Source: a virus. Taken from it: a stretch of 37,439 bases of DNA. How positions within the stretch are numbered: position 1 is the first letter of the stretch; every line of letters starts with the position of its first letter. This document shows, piece by piece, positions 1-8,721 of this stretch. The translations under genes were made by a program, and so were the position numbers. The stretch lies in the IMG/VR virus record IMGVR_UViG_3300028392_001365, positions 1 to 37,439 of that record; one strand, 5' to 3'. The notes under the pieces were generated by a model. The model was not told the origin of the DNA and searched no databases. It worked only from the letters and a program-made list of their open reading frames with translations.

Positions 1-368
1 CCTCAGAAGTAGAGTACGATTATCTTGTTGGTGTAGACCATCTTTCTTGTGCATTAGAGCAAGAACAAAATCAAAAAAATCCCATTGAAAAATGCGTTAT
101 CTGTGGAGCTGAAACCGCCTACAGATTTAACGATCACATCGACTATCGTTTTAATTACGTAGAAGGTGCTGGACAATTATGCGAAAAATGCGGAGGAAAC
201 AAAGAAGTGTCTGAAACATTTATAGAAGTAGATCCTTTAGGTACGCCAAATCCTGGTCACAGACTAATCTTAGTAGACGAAACTACTATTTTGTATACAC
301 CAAACGATGCTGAATTGGGAGCTAAAGTAAGACAATTATATTGGGAATCTATAAAAAATAAAAAATGA
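1..368 (+). CDS. Zinc-ribbon protein, 5' end outside the window
   Basis: The reading frame is open from base 3 to the TGA at 366-368, giving 121 visible residues with no start inside the window. Two knuckles, CVICG and CEKCG, about 40 residues apart, form a probable four-cysteine zinc site. The C-terminal half is an ordinary soluble segment ending in SIKNKK. The stop overlaps the next start (ATGA), so the two are probably translationally coupled. I do not recognise a named family; a small zinc-binding phage protein is as far as the sequence goes. Confidence 0.8.
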   Translation, partial: SEVEYDYLVGVDHLSCALEQEQNQKNPIEKCVICGAETAYRFNDHIDYRFNYVEGAGQLCEKCGGNKEVSETFIEVDPLGTPNPGHRLILVDETTILYTPNDAELGAKVRQLYWESIKNKK

Positions 369-610
369 ATCAACAACAAAAACAACTTCAAGTAAAAGTA
401 GATCTTACTAAAACTACGGCTTGGTTATGTGATGAATGCGGTCACAATGTATTTAACGCAGGATTGCTACTTCGTAAGGTAAGTAGATTTTTATCAGGTG
501 ATGCACAAGACGGTATGGCTCCAGTCCAAACTTTCTATTGCGTAAAATGCGGAAACGTTAATAAAGATTTTTATCCACCTGAATTATCAAAAGCAGATGA
601 GCAAGAATAG
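365..610 (+). CDS. Small zinc-ribbon phage protein
   Basis: This 81-residue protein has CDEC at residues 22-25 and CVKC at 59-62, a two-knuckle zinc ribbon with a long insert. It starts on the ATGA overlap with the preceding zinc-ribbon gene and overlaps the next gene by 14 bases. Similar short ribbon proteins are common in T4-like and other large phages, but their roles are mostly unknown. Zinc binding is inferred from the cysteine spacing; nothing points to a specific DNA, RNA or protein partner. Confidence 0.85.
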   Translation: MNQQQKQLQVKVDLTKTTAWLCDECGHNVFNAGLLLRKVSRFLSGDAQDGMAPVQTFYCVKCGNVNKDFYPPELSKADEQE

Positions 611-860
611 CGAAATATACGGAGACAGCGTGATATACACATCAGAAAATACAAGACAGGTTTTAAAAACAGATTCTATTGTTGATGGTATCATAGATCA
701 ATTCATAGACAGATCAAGAGTTGGTAAACTAAAATACCGCACTGATCTTGATAGAAAAGATTTATCTTTATCTCAATGGTTACAACACGCAATAGAGGAA
801 CACATGGATGCTGTGCTGTATTTGCAAAAAATAAAGTCTACTATAGACGGTAAAAAATAA
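597..860 (+). CDS. Small helical phage protein, possibly MazG-like
   Basis: The 87-residue product has a C-terminal segment (YRTDLDRKDLSLSQWLQHA, then EEHMDAVLYLQKI) of a type seen repeatedly in small conserved phage proteins. The acidic helical pattern EEHMDA is reminiscent of all-alpha NTP pyrophosphohydrolases such as MazG, but a complete EExxE...ExxD site is not visible, so I do not assign an activity. It overlaps the upstream zinc-ribbon gene by 14 bases and lies 4 bases before the nuclease gene. Confidence 0.8.
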   Translation: MSKNSEIYGDSVIYTSENTRQVLKTDSIVDGIIDQFIDRSRVGKLKYRTDLDRKDLSLSQWLQHAIEEHMDAVLYLQKIKSTIDGKK

Positions 861-864
861 AACA

Positions 865-1782
865 ATGCCTAAACATGTATGGGGAGTAAATTATGCGTAT
901 CAAAAGTCTGTGTCCTATTCGCAGTACTCTATATACAAGCAATGCCAATATCAATGGTATTTGAACTATGTTAAGAAGCTGAAGATATTTAAACCTTCAG
1001 TGTACTTAACCTTTGGTACCGCGTGTCACGAAACTATACAAGAGTGGTTGAGAGTAATGTACGAAGAGTCTGCTAAGAAGGCAGAAGAGATGGACTTAGG
1101 AGAATTACTCAAAGAGAGAATGTACGAGAACTACAAAGAGTCTTTAGCAGAACAAAAAGGCGAACACTTTATAAAACCAGAAGAGTTCAAAGACTTTATT
1201 CAAGACGGAGTTACTATTTTAGATTTCCTTAAAAAGAAAAGATCAGAGTACTTTAATCTCAAAACCACTAAACTCATAGGCATAGAGATTCCAATCGAGC
1301 AATACATAGTAGACGAGATTCCAAATGTGATAATGACAGGATCTATCGACTTGATATTCTTTAATAAGAATACTGAGACTTACGAGATCTACGACATTAA
1401 AACTTCTACCAAAGGTTGGAACGATAACGATAAGAAGGACAAGAACAAGATCAGTCAGCTTCTATTATACAAACACTTCTACTCAAGAGCGCTAAACGTT
1501 CCTATAGACAAGATAGAAGTAAAGTTCTTCATAGTAAAGAGAAGACCTTGGATTAGTCCTGATTTCCCAACCAAATACGTTCAAGAGTTTATACCAGCTC
1601 AAGGCACAAAGAAAGTAAAAGACGCAGTTGCAGACTTCGAGTCGTTTGTCAAAGAGTGTTTTACCACAGACAACAAGTATATCGATAGAGAATACCCTAA
1701 AAATTTGGATGGCTGCAAGTGGTGCCCTTTCAAAGACAAGCCAGATATATGCGACCGTAAAGATAAAAAAGTTTTGTTATAA
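865..1782 (+). CDS. PD-(D/E)XK nuclease, RecB/Cas4-like with probable Fe-S cluster
   Basis: This 305-residue protein shows the RecB-family nuclease layout. His55 lies in FGTACHETIQ, Asp162 in GSIDLI, Asp177 and Lys179 in YDIKT, and Gln198 in the following helix (SQLLLYKHFY). Cys27 near the N terminus and Cys284, Cys287 and Cys296 near the C terminus match the split four-cysteine arrangement that holds a 4Fe-4S cluster in Cas4 and AddB nucleases. It should cut DNA, probably as an exonuclease in replication, recombination or host-DNA breakdown. There is no CRISPR array or cas1 nearby, so a Cas4 adaptation role is not suggested. Confidence 0.88.
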   Translation: MPKHVWGVNYAYQKSVSYSQYSIYKQCQYQWYLNYVKKLKIFKPSVYLTFGTACHETIQEWLRVMYEESAKKAEEMDLGELLKERMYENYKESLAEQKGEHFIKPEEFKDFIQDGVTILDFLKKKRSEYFNLKTTKLIGIEIPIEQYIVDEIPNVIMTGSIDLIFFNKNTETYEIYDIKTSTKGWNDNDKKDKNKISQLLLYKHFYSRALNVPIDKIEVKFFIVKRRPWISPDFPTKYVQEFIPAQGTKKVKDAVADFESFVKECFTTDNKYIDREYPKNLDGCKWCPFKDKPDICDRKDKKVLL

Positions 1783-1806
1783 ATTCATATTTACTCTTTA
1801 TCTACA

Positions 1807-1814
1807 TATTTATA
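1807..1814 (+). promoter_or_regulatory. TATTTATA motif upstream of the RHH gene
   Basis: TATTTATA lies 17 bases before the ATG at 1831, in a 48-base AT-rich gap. It is one of five ATATTTAT-type octamers in the window, each just before a gene that follows a short gap. A promoter element is a reasonable guess. It is the reverse complement of the T4-type late box TATAAATA, so the class cannot be decided from this window. Confidence 0.35.
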
Positions 1815-1830
1815 GTAAATAAATTATAAT

Positions 1831-2049
1831 ATGGTTAGCAAAACGAAAAGGGTAATTACGTCTGTAAAGATACCCGAGACTCTATACGAGGACTTCAAGA
1901 TCACAGCGATAAGAACTAAGATGAACTTACAAGACATAGTGGAGAGAACGATGTATATGTATCTTACTGATTCTGGCTTCAGAGCTAAGTTACACGAGCA
2001 ATACAATACTTACTACACTGGATCAGAAATTATTAACGCGATAAAATAA
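1831..2049 (+). CDS. Ribbon-helix-helix DNA-binding protein
   Basis: This 72-residue protein has the pattern of an Arc/CopG/MetJ ribbon-helix-helix domain. A short beta strand (RVITSVKIPE, about residues 7-16) is followed by two helices (LYEDFKITAIRTKM and LQDIVERTMYMYLTD). Such proteins bind DNA as dimers through the paired strands. It follows a TATTTATA motif and sits directly before the glycan island, so it may regulate that island, its own promoter or another phage operon. The fold assignment is good; the target is inferred. Confidence 0.75.
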   Translation: MVSKTKRVITSVKIPETLYEDFKITAIRTKMNLQDIVERTMYMYLTDSGFRAKLHEQYNTYYTGSEIINAIK

Positions 2050-2058
2050 GTTACAACA

Positions 2059-3501
2059 ATGATTAAAGGTTACATTCCAAAGGATCAAAGAAAAAAGATC
2101 CTGTTTATGTGCGACGACATTAGAATGACAAGTGGTATTTCTACCATGGCAAGAGAGATTGTAATCGGTACATCTCATAGATTTAATTGGATTAATTTAG
2201 GCGGTGCCATTGAACACCCAGATGCTGGTAAAAGATTGGACATTTCTCAGGACACCAACAATATCATGGGTATTCCTGACTCTTCTGTGTTTATTTATCC
2301 TATCAACGGATACGGTACGCAAGAGATGATAAGACAATTAATTGAAATTGAAAAGCCAGACGCTATCATGTTTTTTACGGATCCTAGATATTGGATTTGG
2401 TTGTTTCAAATGGAGAGTGAGATTAGAAAAAAAATCCCAATGATTTACTTAAATATATGGGACGATTTACCGGCTCCTTTATACAACAAGCCTTATTATG
2501 AATCTTGTGATACATTGATGGCAATTTCTAAGCAGACTTTAAACATTAATAAGTTAGTATTAGGAGATAGAATAGAAAATAAAATACTTAAGTACATACC
2601 ACACGGTATCAATCATAAAGTGTATTTCCCTATCAACGAATTCATGAAAGACGAATGCGCTAATGTACAAAAGAAACGTGAACAGCTATTTGGTAAAGAT
2701 CAACCAGAATTCGTAGTATTCTATAACGCTAGAAACATTAGACGTAAGAGTACCTCTGATTTGATTGCGGCTTACGCAGAATTCTGTGAATCTATAGGAA
2801 GAGAAAAAGCAAAGAAGTGCGGATTGTTATTACATACACAAGTAAGAGACGATAATGGTACAGATCTAGCGGTAGTAAGAGATTTATTATGCGATCCAGA
2901 ATACGTTAAAGTCGTATTCCATGATGCAAGAATTCCAAGCAACGAAGTAAATTGGCTATATAATATCGCAGATGTTACTGCATTGATTTCTTCTAACGAA
3001 GGTTGGGGATTGTCTTTAACCGAGTCTTTGATGACAGGTAAAATGATTATAGCAAACGTTACAGGCGGTATGCAAGACCAAATGAGATTTGAAGACGAAA
3101 ACGGTAATTGGATTGACTTCGATGAAAACTTCTGCTCTAATCACTTTGGAACTTACAAGAAGCATGGAGAATGGGCAGTTCCTGTATTCCCAACAAATTC
3201 AAGTATTGTAGGATCTATTCCAACTCCGTATATCTTTGACGATCGTTGTGATTTCAGAGACGTAGCGAAAGCAATCAAACAAGTATACGACTTAGATCCA
3301 CAAGAGAGAGCAAAGAGAGGAAACGCTGGTAGAGAATGGGTATTATCAGCAGAAGCCAAGATGAGTGCAGAAACTATGTGTGAAAACGTAGTAGAGTGTA
3401 TTGATCAAACTTTTGAAACATTCGAACCTAGAAAATCTTTTGAATTAACAAAGATAAACAAATTACCAAGAAAAAAAATAGTACATAAATTAACATATTA
3501 A
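2059..3501 (+). CDS. Glycosyltransferase, GT4-like (GT-B fold)
   Basis: The 480-residue protein has the two-domain GT-B pattern. An N-terminal Rossmann region opens KILFMCDD, and the C-terminal donor domain carries FYNARNIRRKS (about 221-231) and an EX7E motif, Glu314 and Glu322, in EGWGLSLTES. The following TGKMIIANVTGG matches the conserved G-x-P/x-V/I segment of GT4 enzymes. It is longer than many GT4 proteins. It is a retaining transferase using a nucleotide-sugar donor that cannot be told from sequence. It opens the island, with the next gene starting 1 base after its stop. Confidence 0.87.
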   Translation: MIKGYIPKDQRKKILFMCDDIRMTSGISTMAREIVIGTSHRFNWINLGGAIEHPDAGKRLDISQDTNNIMGIPDSSVFIYPINGYGTQEMIRQLIEIEKPDAIMFFTDPRYWIWLFQMESEIRKKIPMIYLNIWDDLPAPLYNKPYYESCDTLMAISKQTLNINKLVLGDRIENKILKYIPHGINHKVYFPINEFMKDECANVQKKREQLFGKDQPEFVVFYNARNIRRKSTSDLIAAYAEFCESIGREKAKKCGLLLHTQVRDDNGTDLAVVRDLLCDPEYVKVVFHDARIPSNEVNWLYNIADVTALISSNEGWGLSLTESLMTGKMIIANVTGGMQDQMRFEDENGNWIDFDENFCSNHFGTYKKHGEWAVPVFPTNSSIVGSIPTPYIFDDRCDFRDVAKAIKQVYDLDPQERAKRGNAGREWVLSAEAKMSAETMCENVVECIDQTFETFEPRKSFELTKINKLPRKKIVHKLTY

Positions 3502-3502
3502 T

Positions 3503-4795
3503 ATGAAGCAATACTGTGTTATAAGTTGTCCAATCGACACTTATTCAGGTTACGGAGCAAGAGCAAGAGATTTTGTAAAAGCGTTATACGAATTAAAGAA
3601 AGACGAATACGACATAGAGATACTCGCTCAAAGATGGGGTTCTACTCCATGGGGATATATAAAAGATCACAGCGAAGAATGGGGATTCTTAGAACCATTA
3701 CTTGCAAAACAACAGATGAGCAAACAACCAGACATATGGATTCAGATCACAGTTCCTAACGAATTTCAACCGGTCGGCAAATTCAATATCGGCGTTACAG
3801 CTGGTATAGAAACCACGTTATGTCATGCAAGTTGGACCGAAGGCGTAAACAGAATGAACGTTACATTAGTATCTTCTCAACACGCTAAGACTGTATTTCA
3901 ACAATCTGCTTTTGAAGAGAGAAATCAACAAGGTCAAGTAACGAAGCATATCAAGTTAGAAAAACCAGTAGAGGTATTATTTGAAGGAGTTGATTTAAAC
4001 AAATACTTCTATGTTGCAGACGAAGATTTAGATGGTACAGATCTAGTACAATCATTAGACGAGATCAAAGAAGAGTTCTGCTACTTATTTGTAGGTCATT
4101 GGTTACAAGGAGATTTAGGAGAAGACAGAAAGAATGTAGGTTTAATGCTAAAGACTTTCTTAGAAACATTTAGAAATAAAAAGAATAGACCTGCATTGAT
4201 ATTAAAAGTATCAGGCGCTGGATCTTCTGTTATGGACAGAGAGGACATGCTGAATAGAATCGATAGCGTTAGATCAACAGTAACTGGAGATTTACCTAAC
4301 GTGTATCTATTGCATGGTGAGTTAGACGACAAAGACATTAACAACTTATACAATCACGGTAAAGTAAAAGCCATGATTAGTTTGACAAAAGGCGAAGGAT
4401 TTGGTAGACCTCTGTTAGAGTTTACGCTATCTAAGAAACCATTAATCACAACAGCATGGTCAGGTCACACTGATTTCTTATTCATGGAAAATGTATGTAT
4501 GGTAGGCGGTGAAGTAAAAGCTGTTCATCCATCAGCTCAAGTAAAAGATATGATATTAGCGGAATCAGGTTGGTTCAGTCCAGACGTTAAGCAAGCTGAA
4601 TTCTATTTAAGAGATGTATACGAGAAGTATTCTAAATACGAAGAGAAAGCAAAGAAGCAAGCGCATCAATCAAAAACTAAGTTTAACTTTGATGAAATGA
4701 AGAATGTGTTGGCTAGTTACTTAGACAAAATTCCTAAACAAGTAGGATTGACTTTACCTAAACTTAAAAAAATAGAAGTTAAAAATGACAAGTAA
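3503..4795 (+). CDS. Glycosyltransferase, GT4-like, second copy
   Basis: The 430-residue protein has a GT-B layout. The N terminus includes DTYSGYGARARDF, a glycine-rich acceptor-side loop. The donor domain has FVGHWLQGD (about 196-204), the EX7E pair Glu298 and Glu306 in KGEGFGRPLLEF, and AWSGHTDFL just after it. It follows the first GT4 gene with a 1-base gap, and its end overlaps the next gene by 11 bases. The two GT4 proteins are not close duplicates, so they probably add different sugars or make different linkages. Confidence 0.87.
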   Translation: MKQYCVISCPIDTYSGYGARARDFVKALYELKKDEYDIEILAQRWGSTPWGYIKDHSEEWGFLEPLLAKQQMSKQPDIWIQITVPNEFQPVGKFNIGVTAGIETTLCHASWTEGVNRMNVTLVSSQHAKTVFQQSAFEERNQQGQVTKHIKLEKPVEVLFEGVDLNKYFYVADEDLDGTDLVQSLDEIKEEFCYLFVGHWLQGDLGEDRKNVGLMLKTFLETFRNKKNRPALILKVSGAGSSVMDREDMLNRIDSVRSTVTGDLPNVYLLHGELDDKDINNLYNHGKVKAMISLTKGEGFGRPLLEFTLSKKPLITTAWSGHTDFLFMENVCMVGGEVKAVHPSAQVKDMILAESGWFSPDVKQAEFYLRDVYEKYSKYEEKAKKQAHQSKTKFNFDEMKNVLASYLDKIPKQVGLTLPKLKKIEVKNDK

Positions 4796-5117
4796 AGAAT
4801 TTATAATATGGCTTCGAGGATTTACCGAAGGAGTCCATGAGTTTAATATAACGCCAAAACAGTGGGATATATTAAAAGAGAAATTAGCAGGAGTAAATGA
4901 TCAAACATATCCTTTTGGAATGCCTAATGCAACAAGAGGACCAGAAACACCAACGGGAACAACGATTACAACAACTCCTGGTACTGGTTATATTACGGTT
5001 GCTAATCCATATATAGCATCATTTGGTACTGTAACAACATCAACTGCAACTAATCTTCCATCAGGTAGTACAATTAGTTATACAACATCTAACGAAAAAA
5101 CATTATTAAATGACTGA
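4785..5117 (+). CDS. Phage protein with helical N terminus and Thr/Ser-rich tail
   Basis: Residues 1-40 form a compact, helical segment (SKEFIIWLRGF, TPKQWDILKEKL) of a type seen in short conserved phage proteins. From about residue 48 the protein becomes low-complexity and rich in Thr, Ser, Gly and Pro (PTGTTITTTPGTG, TVTTSTATNLPSGST). The base use also shifts toward ACA/ACT repeats. It overlaps both neighbours, a GT4 gene and a zinc-ribbon gene. An extended exposed tail inside a glycosyltransferase island could be a glycan acceptor, but this is inference from position and composition. Confidence 0.78.
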   Translation: MTSKEFIIWLRGFTEGVHEFNITPKQWDILKEKLAGVNDQTYPFGMPNATRGPETPTGTTITTTPGTGYITVANPYIASFGTVTTSTATNLPSGSTISYTTSNEKTLLND

Positions 5118-5550
5118 TCAATTAACAACGTGCCCTAAATGTAAGGCAGAAGATGCGTGCTATATAACTCCAATCAATGAGTTCCACAATGTTTATGCTT
5201 GCTTTGGTTGTGGTTTTATAAGTAGTGATTTGATGAGAGAGGGAGAATTTGATTTCGAACAATACGAAGCAGAATTCCCAGAATTATATAAGGACATTAA
5301 ATACATAGACGAAGAAACAAGAGTGTGGTATCCTCAAGTAATAAACATAGAGAACAAAGGCACTGTATTTGCTAATGGAACCTCTAAAGAAGATTGGCAG
5401 TGGAGTGCAATTAAAAGCATAGAGTTAACCGAGGAAGAGAAAGAGAATCCTAGATTTAAAAATAAAACCCACAAGTCAGATTCTGCTAGCTTACAAAACT
5501 TTGGTAAAGATTATTACCAAGCTTGCGAGTACATATTATTATTTGATTAA
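5110..5550 (+). CDS. Zinc-ribbon protein within the glycan island
   Basis: This 146-residue protein begins with CPKC (Cys8, Cys11) and CFGC (Cys31, Cys34), a classic N-terminal zinc ribbon, with Cys17 between them. The remaining 110 residues are acidic and aromatic (DFEQYEAEFPELY, TRVWYPQ) and match no family I know. It overlaps the Thr/Ser-rich gene by 8 bases and precedes a GT2 gene by 9 bases. Its role in the island is not evident; a scaffold or regulator is possible. Confidence 0.8.
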   Translation: MTDQLTTCPKCKAEDACYITPINEFHNVYACFGCGFISSDLMREGEFDFEQYEAEFPELYKDIKYIDEETRVWYPQVINIENKGTVFANGTSKEDWQWSAIKSIELTEEEKENPRFKNKTHKSDSASLQNFGKDYYQACEYILLFD

Positions 5551-5559
5551 AAAAAGATT

Positions 5560-6171
5560 ATGAAAATAAGTTACGCAATAACTGCTCACAACGAAGCAGA
5601 AGAATTAAATAGGCTGCTTAAGCAACTTATCGAAGGCAAAGATCCAGGGGATGAGATCATTATTCAGTTAGACAATACCGCTACAGACAAAGTAAAGTTT
5701 GTTATAGACGCGTATCCAGTAAAGTCAATTACATTTCCTCTTAACAAAGATTTTGCTGCATTTAAAAACAATCTGAAACTTAATTGCACAGGAGATTACA
5801 TCTTTTTTATTGATGCTGACGAATATCTATCTGAGCATCTATTAAAATTAGTGAAACAAGTCTTAGAAGCAAATGATAGTGTAGAATGTTATGGAGTTCC
5901 TAGAGTAAACACTGTTAAAGGTCTTACAGAGGAACACATTAAAACATGGCATTGGAGAGTAGACGAAAAAGGCCGAGTGAATTGGCCTGATTATCAAACA
6001 AGAATATGCAAGAACGTCCCTTCAATACAATGGGTTGGAAAAGTTCACGAAAGGCTAGAAGGTTGGAAAACCTCTTCTATATTTCCTGCAGAATTTGAAG
6101 ATTGGGCTTTATACCATCCTAAAGATATTAAAAGACAAGAATTACAAAACTCCTTATACAACACTATATGA
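5560..6171 (+). CDS. Glycosyltransferase family 2, compact
   Basis: The 203-residue protein starts with SYAITAHNEAEELNRLL, the usual GT2 opening. It carries a donor/metal motif FIDADEYL with Asp85 and Asp87 as the DxD pair, and LDNTATD at about 38-44. Later residues WVGKVHERLEG resemble the acceptor-side segment of small GT2 proteins like the LPS core transferase WaaE. It is about 40-50 residues shorter than typical GT2 enzymes but the GT-A core is intact. Its stop overlaps the gmd start (ATGA). Confidence 0.88.
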   Translation: MKISYAITAHNEAEELNRLLKQLIEGKDPGDEIIIQLDNTATDKVKFVIDAYPVKSITFPLNKDFAAFKNNLKLNCTGDYIFFIDADEYLSEHLLKLVKQVLEANDSVECYGVPRVNTVKGLTEEHIKTWHWRVDEKGRVNWPDYQTRICKNVPSIQWVGKVHERLEGWKTSSIFPAEFEDWALYHPKDIKRQELQNSLYNTI

Positions 6172-7151
6172 GTAAAGTAGCATTAATTACCGGCATCAAT
6201 GGTCAAGATGGAAGTTATTTAGCAGAGTTATTATTGGACAAAGGGTACGAAGTGCACGGCACACTAAAGAGAAACTCGGTAGCTGAGAATCAGACCGCAA
6301 GAATTCAAGTGTACGATCAGATCAAAGATAACTTAACTTACGCAGATATGACTGACTTAGCCTCTCTTAATAGAGTGTTAAGCAAAGTACAACCAGACGA
6401 GATATACAACTTAGCTGCTCAATCTCACGTAAGAATATCATTCGATCAACCAGTGTATACAGCAAATACTGTTGGTATCGGAACTCTTAATCTATTGGAA
6501 GCCGCACTATCTACATGTAAGAATGCAAAGATATATCAAGCGTCTTCTTCGGAAATGTTTGGTAACTGCATAGATGAGGACAGATTTCAAAGAGAGACAA
6601 CACCGATGAATCCAGTATCTCCTTACGGTTGTGCTAAAGTATTTGGATACAACATAACAAGAAACTATAGAAACTCTTATGGCATGTTCGTATCTAATGG
6701 AATCTTATTTAACCATGAATCGCCAAGAAGAGGTACTAACTTCGTAACAAACAAAGTGGTTAAAGAAGCAGTTAAGATATTCTACGGTCAATCAACAGAA
6801 TTAAGATTGGGCAACTTAGAAGCAACAAGAGATTGGGGTCATGCTAAAGATTATGTAGAAGCGATGTGGAGAATATTACAATTAGAAGATGCCGACGATT
6901 TTGTTTGTGCTACAGGTACTTCACATTCGGTTAGACAGTTATGTGAATATGTTTTTAGCAAGTTAGAATTAAACTACGAAGACTACGTAAAGTTGGACAT
7001 GAAGTTTCTAAGACCTGAAGAGCTAACTGATTTAAAGGGAGATCCTACAAAATTAATGAAGGCCACAGGTTGGAAACCCACTTACACGTTTGAAACAATG
7101 CTAGATGAGATGATTTCATATTGGTTGAAAGAATTAAATAGAGTATTCTAA
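6168..7151 (+). CDS. gmd: GDP-mannose 4,6-dehydratase
   Basis: It converts GDP-D-mannose to GDP-4-keto-6-deoxy-D-mannose, the branch-point for GDP-fucose and related deoxy sugars. The 327-residue protein has the family N terminus ALITGINGQDGSYLAE (NADP-binding GxxGxxG), LAAQSHV, and the catalytic region SSSEMFG with Ser127 and Glu129. SPYGCAK follows with Tyr153 and Lys157, then ILFNHESPRRG. It is slightly shorter than the usual 345-370 residues, with all catalytic residues present. It shares one base with the fcl gene downstream, so the two pathway steps are encoded back to back. Confidence 0.96.
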   Translation: MSKVALITGINGQDGSYLAELLLDKGYEVHGTLKRNSVAENQTARIQVYDQIKDNLTYADMTDLASLNRVLSKVQPDEIYNLAAQSHVRISFDQPVYTANTVGIGTLNLLEAALSTCKNAKIYQASSSEMFGNCIDEDRFQRETTPMNPVSPYGCAKVFGYNITRNYRNSYGMFVSNGILFNHESPRRGTNFVTNKVVKEAVKIFYGQSTELRLGNLEATRDWGHAKDYVEAMWRILQLEDADDFVCATGTSHSVRQLCEYVFSKLELNYEDYVKLDMKFLRPEELTDLKGDPTKLMKATGWKPTYTFETMLDEMISYWLKELNRVF

Positions 7152-8050
7152 TGAATAAGGTAATTACCGGAGGAACAGGATTAATAGGATCTGCTTTTAA
7201 CGAAGGAATTAAGTTAACTTCTAAGAGAGATCTAAGAGATTACGACAAAGCTAAATTCGCAATATCAATGTACAAGCCAGATGTGGTAGTACACTGCGCG
7301 GCAAAAGTTGGCGGAGTTGGAGCTAATATACAATTTCCTGCTGATTTTTTTATGGACAACATTAGAATGAATACAAATGTAATTCAAGCTTGTCACGAAC
7401 TAAAGATATCAAAGTTAGTTTCATTTTTATCAACGTGCGTATTTCCAGATAAAGTGGAATATCCATTAGACGAAACTAAAATAGAATTAGGTCCTCCTCA
7501 CCCGTCAAACTTTGCTTACGCTTACGCTAAGAGAATGGCAGACGTACAAATCAGGGCATTCAACAAACAATACGGTACACAATACTTTTCAGTGATTCCT
7601 TGCAACGTATACGGACCAAGCGATAACTATAGTTTAGAAGTTGGCCACGTTATTCCAATGTTAATTCACAAATGCTATCTTGCCAAAAAGAATAAGAAGA
7701 CTTTTGAAGTATGGGGTGATGGTACTCCGCTTAGAGAATTTGTTTATTCAAAAGACGTAGCAAACATAGTAGATCTACTTATCCAGAAATACACAGGGAC
7801 TGAACCAGTGATCATATCAAATCCAACTGAGTATTCTATTAAGCAAGTAGTAGACCTAATTGTGGAGCACATGGACTTCAAGGGGAAAGTAAAGTGGTTG
7901 ACAGACAAGCCAAACGGCCAACACAGAAAACCATCTTCTAACGCCAAACTTTTATCTATAATAGGAGAATATAATTTCACCACTTTGGAGAAAGGTTTAA
8001 AAGAATCAATAGAATGGTTTATATTAAATTACCCAAACGTTAGAAAATAA
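7151..8050 (+). CDS. fcl: GDP-L-fucose synthase
   Basis: This bifunctional 3,5-epimerase/4-reductase takes the gmd product to GDP-L-fucose. The 299-residue protein has VITGGTGLIGSAF for NADP, HCAAKVGGVGAN, and LSTCVFP with Ser94 and the epimerase cysteine Cys96. It also has YAYAK (Tyr123, Lys127) and His166 in VGHVIPMLI, the counterpart of the catalytic histidine of E. coli WcaG. The length is close to normal (about 315). It overlaps gmd by one base, and the next gene also starts on its stop codon. Confidence 0.96.
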   Translation: MNKVITGGTGLIGSAFNEGIKLTSKRDLRDYDKAKFAISMYKPDVVVHCAAKVGGVGANIQFPADFFMDNIRMNTNVIQACHELKISKLVSFLSTCVFPDKVEYPLDETKIELGPPHPSNFAYAYAKRMADVQIRAFNKQYGTQYFSVIPCNVYGPSDNYSLEVGHVIPMLIHKCYLAKKNKKTFEVWGDGTPLREFVYSKDVANIVDLLIQKYTGTEPVIISNPTEYSIKQVVDLIVEHMDFKGKVKWLTDKPNGQHRKPSSNAKLLSIIGEYNFTTLEKGLKESIEWFILNYPNVRK

Positions 8051-8721
8051 TGACAAGAGAAATAGTAATAGCAGCGTACGACAAATACTTGGATTGGTTG
8101 GACAAATTCAATTCAGATATTAAAGTTACTGTTTATAGAAAAGGAGAAGAAGCAAAACAAAGAGAAGACGAGATTAAATTAGAGCTTAACAAGGGCAGAT
8201 GCGTACACACATTCTTTAATCACATATACACTAACTACGACAATCTATCAGATATTACTTTCTTTGGTCAAGATTGGCCTTTCGATCATTGGGAAGATAT
8301 CGTAGACGTTGTAAACAATGGCACTGAAAACCTTAGGCATCAATTAAAAATAGGAGGTTATTACGGATTTCATTTCAATACCATAACAGTTCCATCTCCA
8401 TTAGGTGGCACAATGTGGGAGTTGAGTCCATCTAAACAACATGGAGAAGGACGCGTATTAGTTTGTCAGAGCAACGGATATCCTCAAGATTCTAATCCAA
8501 ATATAGACGTTGACAAATACTGGGATTTATTATTTGCTGATGAAAAACCTGCTGAATATGAATTCATGCCTGGCGGACATTTCGGAATTACCAAAGAACA
8601 CGCTCAATTAAGATCAAAAGAATTCTATAAAAAGGTATGCGATTTTCTATTAGAAGATGACGCAGCTCCTTGGATGATAGAAAGATTAGAGTGTTACATA
8701 TTCAACCCAAACATAAAATGA
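8050..8721 (+). CDS. DUF3431-type protein, probable glycan enzyme
   Basis: The 223-residue protein matches the DUF3431 pattern known to me: an opening IVIAAYDKYLDWLDKF, a VYRKG segment, then NKGRCVHTFFNHIYTNYDNL and FFGQDWPFDHW. These resemble the V-Y-N-KG, GREAHTYL and F-QG-PFDH blocks of that family, which occurs in fungi and bacteria and is often placed near glycosyltransferases. The activity is not established. Its position between fcl and the dehydrase suggests a sugar-transfer or modification role. The stop overlaps the next start. Confidence 0.75.
   Translation: MTREIVIAAYDKYLDWLDKFNSDIKVTVYRKGEEAKQREDEIKLELNKGRCVHTFFNHIYTNYDNLSDITFFGQDWPFDHWEDIVDVVNNGTENLRHQLKIGGYYGFHFNTITVPSPLGGTMWELSPSKQHGEGRVLVCQSNGYPQDSNPNIDVDKYWDLLFADEKPAEYEFMPGGHFGITKEHAQLRSKEFYKKVCDFLLEDDAAPWMIERLECYIFNPNIK

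Noticed and set aside
865-1782. Cas4 of a phage CRISPR system
   Set aside because: No cas1, cas2 or array is visible; RecB-like nucleases with the same cysteines are common outside CRISPR loci.
8670-8717. Longer start for the RfbH-like protein
   Set aside because: It would overlap the DUF3431 gene by 52 bases and adds residues unlike the family; 8718 gives the usual ATGA overlap.
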